From positions 310,001-374,000 of the forward strand of contig NZ_JBHSGI010000024.1 of assembly GCF_042654245.1 (NCBI RefSeq): 64,000 nucleotides of DNA, written 5' to 3'. Source of the DNA: Seohaeicola_A nanhaiensis. GTDB lineage: Bacteria > Pseudomonadota > Alphaproteobacteria > Rhodobacterales > Rhodobacteraceae. The notes beneath the pieces are model-generated. The model ran no database searches and had not been told where the DNA came from. It saw only the letters and a list, made by a program, of their open reading frames with translations. Position numbers and translations under genes: made by a program. This document shows, one piece after another, positions 59,593 through 64,000 of the stretch (its first letter is position 1; each line of letters opens with the position of its first letter).

Positions 59593-60996
59593 ATGGAACC
59601 CATCGAAATTGGCCTCGTGGTCACGGGACTTCTGCTGGTCGTTGTTCTTCTCGGGATGCGGGTTGCCTTCGCGGCTGGTCTCGCCGGCCTCGTGGGTCTT
59701 GTCTGGATATTCTGGGCCAAGGCGGGGTACGATCCCTCGCGCTTTGGCAAGGCGCTGGTGATTGCGGTCAAAACGGCGGGGCAGGTTCCTCATTCCAAGA
59801 TCGCGAGCCAGGAACTAAGTCTCATTCCGACCTTCATTCTGATCGGCTACCTGGCCTATTACGCCGGCCTGACCAAGTCTCTCTTCGAGGCAGCGAAGCG
59901 CTGGCTGGGCTGGTTGCCGGGCGGTCTGGCCGTTTCGACCGTCTTCGCCACTGCAGGCTTTGCGGCCGTGTCGGGCGCCTCCGTTGCCACCTCGGCTGTT
60001 TTCGCGCGCATCGCGATCCCGGAAATGCTGGAAAACGGCTATGACAAGCGCTTTGCAGCCGGTGTGGTGGCAGCGGCAGGGACTCTCGCCAGCCTGATCC
60101 CGCCCTCGGCCATTCTGGTGATCTACGCCATCATCGTCGAACAGAACGTCGGCAAGCTCCTGCTGGCCGGCTTCATCCCCGGCGCTTTTTCCGCAGTGGT
60201 CTATGGCTCTCTGATCGTGGGCATGGCCCTGGTCATTCCAGGATTTGGGCCGGCGGTCGGAGGCTATACCTGGCGCGAGCGCTTCGTCTCGCTGCCACCG
60301 GCCTTTCCGATCTTCTTTGTCGTTCTGATCATCATCCTGTTCATCTACAACCCCTTTGGTGGCGACGCCTGGGGGACACCCACCGAGGGCGGCGCGCTCG
60401 GCGCCTTCGTCGTGTTCCTGATGGCCCTCTGGAAACGGATGTCGTGGAGCCAGTTCAAGGACGCCCTTCTGGAGACCGCGAAACTCTCGGCCATGATCTT
60501 CACGATCATATGGGGCGTGCTGATCTATGTGCGCTTCCTTGGGTTCGCTGATCTACCGGGAGCGTTTTCGGACTGGATCACCTCCCTGGAACACTCGCCC
60601 ATGATCACCTTGATCATGATCCTTCTGGCCTATGCGGTGCTCGGCATGTTCATGGACGCAATCGGGATGCTGCTGCTGACGCTGCCGGTCGTCTATCCGG
60701 CGGTTATGGCGCTCAACGGGGGCGAGAACGTCAGTGCCGCCGACAGTGCCTTCGGCATGGATGGGACCATGTGCGCGATCTGGTTCGGTATCCTCGTGGT
60801 GAAAATGGCCGAATTCTGTCTCATCACCCCGCCGATCGGGCTGAACTGCTTCGTGGTGGCGGGGGTGCGCGACGATCTCTCGGTGCAGGACGTTTTTCGT
60901 GGCGTCACGCCCTTCTTCGTCGCCGACGCGGTGACGATCGCCTTGCTGGTCGCCTTTCCCTCGATCGTGCTTTATCTGCCATCGCTCGCGGGGTGA
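59593..60996 (+). CDS. dctM: TRAP transporter large permease (DctM type)
   Basis: 467 residues, GGGAGT upstream of ATG. About 11-12 TM helices with DctM signatures: TVFATAGFAAVSGASVATSAVFARIAIPEML and AGTLASLIPPSAILVIYAIIVEQNVGKLLLAGFIPG, and a late EFCLITPPIGLNCFVVAG. It contains a longer loop around GGDAWGTPTEGGALGAF. Uptake is driven by a sodium or proton gradient. Confidence 0.95.
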   Translation: MEPIEIGLVVTGLLLVVVLLGMRVAFAAGLAGLVGLVWIFWAKAGYDPSRFGKALVIAVKTAGQVPHSKIASQELSLIPTFILIGYLAYYAGLTKSLFEAAKRWLGWLPGGLAVSTVFATAGFAAVSGASVATSAVFARIAIPEMLENGYDKRFAAGVVAAAGTLASLIPPSAILVIYAIIVEQNVGKLLLAGFIPGAFSAVVYGSLIVGMALVIPGFGPAVGGYTWRERFVSLPPAFPIFFVVLIIILFIYNPFGGDAWGTPTEGGALGAFVVFLMALWKRMSWSQFKDALLETAKLSAMIFTIIWGVLIYVRFLGFADLPGAFSDWITSLEHSPMITLIMILLAYAVLGMFMDAIGMLLLTLPVVYPAVMALNGGENVSAADSAFGMDGTMCAIWFGILVVKMAEFCLITPPIGLNCFVVAGVRDDLSVQDVFRGVTPFFVADAVTIALLVAFPSIVLYLPSLAG

Positions 60997-61054
60997 CGAA
61001 GGCGGCGGCGCTTCCGGAGTCGTTACCTTTGTCCGGCGCCTGACCGGGGCGAAC

Positions 61055-61083
61055 CCGCGGCTTGCATCTTCGGGCCGCGGAGG
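61055..61083. terminator. Possible terminator between dctM and aroQ
   Basis: CCGCGGC (61055-61061) pairs with GCCGCGG (61074-61080) around a 12-nt loop, followed by AGGTTT. It lies between the convergent genes. The T tract is weak. Confidence 0.4.
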
Positions 61084-61085
61084 TT

Positions 61086-61520
61086 TCAGTCGCTGGTCAG
61101 GGTCACCACCCGGCGCACGGCGGCAGCATAGCCCTCCAGTCCCAGGCCGGCGATGACGCCGTCGGCGCGCATCGACACGTAGGAATGGTGGCGGAATGCC
61201 TCGCGCTTGTGAACCTGCGAGATGTGCACCTCGATCACGGGGCCATCGAAGGCGTTCAGCGCGTCCAGAATGGCCACGGAGGTATGCGTCAGCGCGCCCG
61301 GATTTATGACGATCCCGCAGGCGCTGTCCCGCGCTTCATGGATCCAGTCGACGATCTGGCCTTCCCAGTTCGACTGAAGCAGGCGGATCGCATGGCTGTC
61401 GCCGGCCACCGATTGGCACAGATGGTCGACATCCTCCAAGGTTTCATGACCGTAAATCTCGGGCTGTCGTTTGCCGAGCAGGTTCAGGTTGGGGCCGTTG
61501 AGGACATAGATCATCTTCAT
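61086..61520 (-). CDS. aroQ: Type II 3-dehydroquinate dehydratase
   Basis: 144 residues. Signatures: IYVLNGPNLNLLGKRQPEIYG with the active-site Tyr, GIVINPGALTHTSVAILDAL, and VIEVHISQVHKREAFRHHSYVS with the catalytic His. It acts in the shikimate pathway (dehydroquinate to dehydroshikimate). It is transcribed alone, 380 bp after the chemoreceptor gene. Confidence 0.96.
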   Translation of the reverse strand: MKMIYVLNGPNLNLLGKRQPEIYGHETLEDVDHLCQSVAGDSHAIRLLQSNWEGQIVDWIHEARDSACGIVINPGALTHTSVAILDALNAFDGPVIEVHISQVHKREAFRHHSYVSMRADGVIAGLGLEGYAAAVRRVVTLTSD

Positions 61521-61901
61521 GGTGTTCTGTCTTTCTCATGTCGGTCCTCCACCGACGGGCCATTGGCCGGCGATGCACCTGTCTCGCAGGGGAGGCTCTT
61601 TTTGATAGGAGGCTCCGAAGCTGCAGGAAAGTGGCAAAATCCGATTTTTTTGGCAAAAGCGATGTTGGTGTCTGATGCCTGGAAGCCCCAAGTACACGCT
61701 CTGAAATCTCGCGCTGCAGCCAGAGACGCGGCTGTATCTGACAGGGTCTTTTGGCCGTGCGGAAGAGCGTCCCAGCTAGGACAGGTGGCAAGATATTGAA
61801 TCTAAACGATTTTAGGGGAGTGACGTTTTTTTGCCTATCCTGTCCCGGGTTCAGGCGCCGCCTGGGCGGTCTGGAGCCGCGGCGCACGACCGTTTGACCC
61901 G
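61521..61901. other. 381-bp gap between the chemoreceptor gene and aroQ
   Basis: No credible gene or RNA found. It must hold the aroQ promoter. It contains an AT-rich patch (61790-61830) and GCGTCCCAGCTAGGAC at 61767-61782, which is repeated in reverse at 55397-55412. Confidence 0.5.
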
Positions 61902-64000
61902 TCATGCCGCCTTGGTGACTGGGCGTTGGTCCGCGGAGGGGACCCGGAAATGTCTGATCGCAGTGGCCAGTTCGCGTGAGACGTCGCGAAGCTGCTGCGT
62001 GGCGGCGGTTGTCTGTTCAAACAGGCCGACGTGCTGCTGTGTCGCCTGGTCGATCTTGCCCATGGAGGCGTTGATTTCCGCGATGCCGCCAGACTGGCGT
62101 GACGTGGCCTCGACGATGGTCGAGACCTGATCGGTCACGGTCTGAACCGAATCGAGGATGCGGGACAAGGCGTCGCGCGTGCGGGATACCGAAGTGACGC
62201 CCGTAGCGACGTTCCGGGTGCTTGCCGCAATCAGGCTGGTGATCTCGCTGGCCGCGTCGGAAGATCGTTGTGCCAGTGCCCGCACCTCGGAGGCGACGAC
62301 GGCAAACCCCCTTCCGGCGTCACCCGCACGGGCCGCCTCAACCCCGGCGTTCAGCGCCAGGAGGTTGGTCTGGAAGGCGATCTGGTCGATCACATCCACG
62401 ATCATCGAGATCTGCCGGGACGAATCCTCGATCGATTTCATCGCAGCGACCGTTTCGCCCGCAACGACAACGCTGTCCTGAGCCTCGCGACGCGCGGCCG
62501 AGACCGCCTCCTGCATCGTCTGCGCGCCGCTGGCGGTCGATTTCACCGACCCCGACAGTTCGTCAAGCGCGGCGGCGGTCTCTTCCAGCGAGGCTGCCGT
62601 CATTTCAGAGCGGCGGGAGATATCGTTCATCGTGGTGGAGATTTCGGAGGCCGAGGAATCGACGGTGCCGCTGTTCTCGGCGATGCGCGCCACGGTTGCG
62701 GCAAGCGTGCTGGTGGTCGTGGTGAGGCGCTCGGCAATTTCCGCGAATACACCCTGGTGGTGACCGGCCATGCGTCCTGTCAGATCGCCGCGGGCCAGCT
62801 GCTCCAGCACCTGGCTGACCCCTGACAGACCGCTTTCGGCGGCTTGTCCGACGGCGTTGAGACCCTGGCAAAGCTGAGCGAACACGCCGGACTTGTCGTC
62901 GGTCCGCAGGCGGCGGGAGAAGTCGCCCTTTGCGCAGGCATCGACCACCTCGGCGATTTCTGCGGCTGCGCTGCGCTCGGCCAGCCGATTGGCCTCGATC
63001 TCGGCATTGCGGGCCTCGGTTTCGCGCTGTTTGCGCGCGACTTCCTCAGCTTCCCTCTGCTTCTGGAGCCGGTCGCGCTCGGCAGCTTCCGCAGTCTGGC
63101 GGGCCGTTTCGCGTTCAAGGTTCTGACGCGCGCGGGCGGTATCCCGGAACACATCGAGCGATTGCGATATGGCGCCCACCTCGGCAATGCGCGTTGCCGG
63201 TGTTGCAACGTCGAGATCGCCCCGGGCCAACTGTTCCACCACATGACGCAGGTTCTGCAGGGGCCGGGCAATGGCGCGGGCCGCCGCAAGGGCCATGGAG
63301 ACATATACCAGCAGAAGGATGGCCATGGCGATGGAGCCGACAAGGATGAGCCGTTGCTGCATGTTCTCACCTTCGTCAATCGTCCTTGCCGTGCCCATGT
63401 CGATATCCCGGCGCAGTGTTTCCACCAGCGGCTCGGTCTGGGAATATCTCTGGGAAACGGCGCTGCCGCGGTCATCGAGTTGCAGCGCCTCGGCGGCAAA
63501 GGTCTGGAAGGCCGTCCGATAGGTGGTCAACAGCGTCTCGACCCGGCCGCGAACCTCCGGTGATGGGTAATAGTCGGCCGGGAGAGCGAGAAACTCGGAC
63601 AGCAGGACATTGACACGTTCCATGTCCTCGGTATCGCGCCGCTGGATGAAATCCTTTTCGTGGCGGCGCATGTCCAGAAGCTTGACCATTATCTCGGGTC
63701 GCCCAAGCGTCATGACATCCTGTTCCACCGCAAGCACCGCGCGGCGCAATTCTCCCTCCTTACCGAGGTCCTCGTTGAGGCCGAGCGCAATCATGGTGTC
63801 CGACAATTGGCCGAAAGCCGCGACATAGCTCTGCACGGAGAGAACGAGCCGATCGAAGATCTCGCGGTCCGAGAATGACAGAAGACCATCGGAGGCCGTC
63901 TGCAGGTCAGCGATATCCTTGTAGAGTTCCTGCATGATCCGGTCGTGACGTTCGAGATAATCCGTCTTGCGCCGCAGCTGAAAGTCCTTTTCCGAGCGAC
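61902..64000 (-). CDS. Methyl-accepting chemotaxis protein with HBM-type sensor domain, cut by window end
   Basis: The frame remains open to the window edge, so the N-terminus, with TM1, is missing. The sensor part has two 'EKDF' helices, RSEKDFQLRRKTDYL near the edge and RRHEKDFIQRRDTEDM further on, which is the pattern of helical bimodular (HBM, McpS-type) domains. TM2 lies at about 63280-63350, followed by HAMP, a long coiled coil and the signalling domain with hairpin tip QIAFQTNLLALNAGVEAARAG. No CheR/CheB NWETF tail is seen. It should sense a small ligand, in known HBM cases organic acids. Confidence 0.9.
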   Translation of the reverse strand, partial: RSEKDFQLRRKTDYLERHDRIMQELYKDIADLQTASDGLLSFSDREIFDRLVLSVQSYVAAFGQLSDTMIALGLNEDLGKEGELRRAVLAVEQDVMTLGRPEIMVKLLDMRRHEKDFIQRRDTEDMERVNVLLSEFLALPADYYPSPEVRGRVETLLTTYRTAFQTFAAEALQLDDRGSAVSQRYSQTEPLVETLRRDIDMGTARTIDEGENMQQRLILVGSIAMAILLLVYVSMALAAARAIARPLQNLRHVVEQLARGDLDVATPATRIAEVGAISQSLDVFRDTARARQNLERETARQTAEAAERDRLQKQREAEEVARKQRETEARNAEIEANRLAERSAAAEIAEVVDACAKGDFSRRLRTDDKSGVFAQLCQGLNAVGQAAESGLSGVSQVLEQLARGDLTGRMAGHHQGVFAEIAERLTTTTSTLAATVARIAENSGTVDSSASEISTTMNDISRRSEMTAASLEETAAALDELSGSVKSTASGAQTMQEAVSAARREAQDSVVVAGETVAAMKSIEDSSRQISMIVDVIDQIAFQTNLLALNAGVEAARAGDAGRGFAVVASEVRALAQRSSDAASEITSLIAASTRNVATGVTSVSRTRDALSRILDSVQTVTDQVSTIVEATSRQSGGIAEINASMGKIDQATQQHVGLFEQTTAATQQLRDVSRELATAIRHFRVPSADQRPVTKAA

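Overview
This 64 kb window is chromosomal DNA of an alphaproteobacterium, almost certainly a Rhodobacteraceae (Roseobacter-group) member. The reasons are high GC, dense operons with ATGA/GTGA overlaps, and typical family content: an RpoH-II-like sigma factor, DUF6522, DUF3572, DUF983 proteins, a TRAP transporter, non-pyrrolysine MttB, and a preT/preA pair. I saw no rRNA, tRNA, CRISPR array, insertion sequence or prophage. The window starts inside the end of a GGDEF gene and ends inside a chemoreceptor gene.

Region 1 (867-16491, probably with 16679-17986) is the most unusual part. It is one tightly packed operon built around srfB (actin/Hsp70-fold ATPase) and srfC (dynamin-like GTPase). Around them lie: three membrane proteins that share a TM segment, a coiled coil and a conserved Cys, but carry different periplasmic domains (a Cys-rich domain, a trypsin-like protease, a DUF2135-like beta domain); a fourth membrane protein with a Sel1-like tail; a secreted SH3b+vWA protein; a LolD/MacB-type ABC ATPase and permease; a periplasmic FGE-fold protein lacking the catalytic cysteines; and a peptidoglycan-binding protein. 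I read this as an envelope-spanning NTP-driven machine related to enterobacterial SrfABC but much expanded. Its function is unknown to me.

Region 2 (18043-31482) is mostly housekeeping: 5-formyl-THF cyclo-ligase, murJ, a 23-residue membrane peptide, a rhomboid that seems to have lost its catalytic residues, trpS, GST, cobC/cobU-like genes, rpoH with an RpoE-like promoter, a ChaN-like protein, coaBC, dut, a membrane-anchored MoeB, and the M3 peptidase dcp.

Region 3 (31633-38203, minus strand) is the cell-shape cluster mreB-mreC-mreD-mrdA-rodA, followed by ghrA. Region 4 (38391-47677) holds an orphan MttB-family methyltransferase, a HAD phosphatase, DUF3572, a PleD-type diguanylate cyclase with a degenerate first receiver, an ECF sigma/membrane partner/metal-sensor group with an EF-hand protein, DUF983, a NUDIX hydrolase, an EamA transporter and a fatty acid desaturase.

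Region 5 (47783-64000) is metabolic and accessory: an XRE regulator, then preT and preA (reductive pyrimidine degradation) separated by a methyltransferase and a GFA protein, behind a RutR-like palindrome; a CAP-domain RTX protein; an MFS transporter; acs; a three-gene TRAP transporter; aroQ; and a partial HBM-type chemoreceptor.
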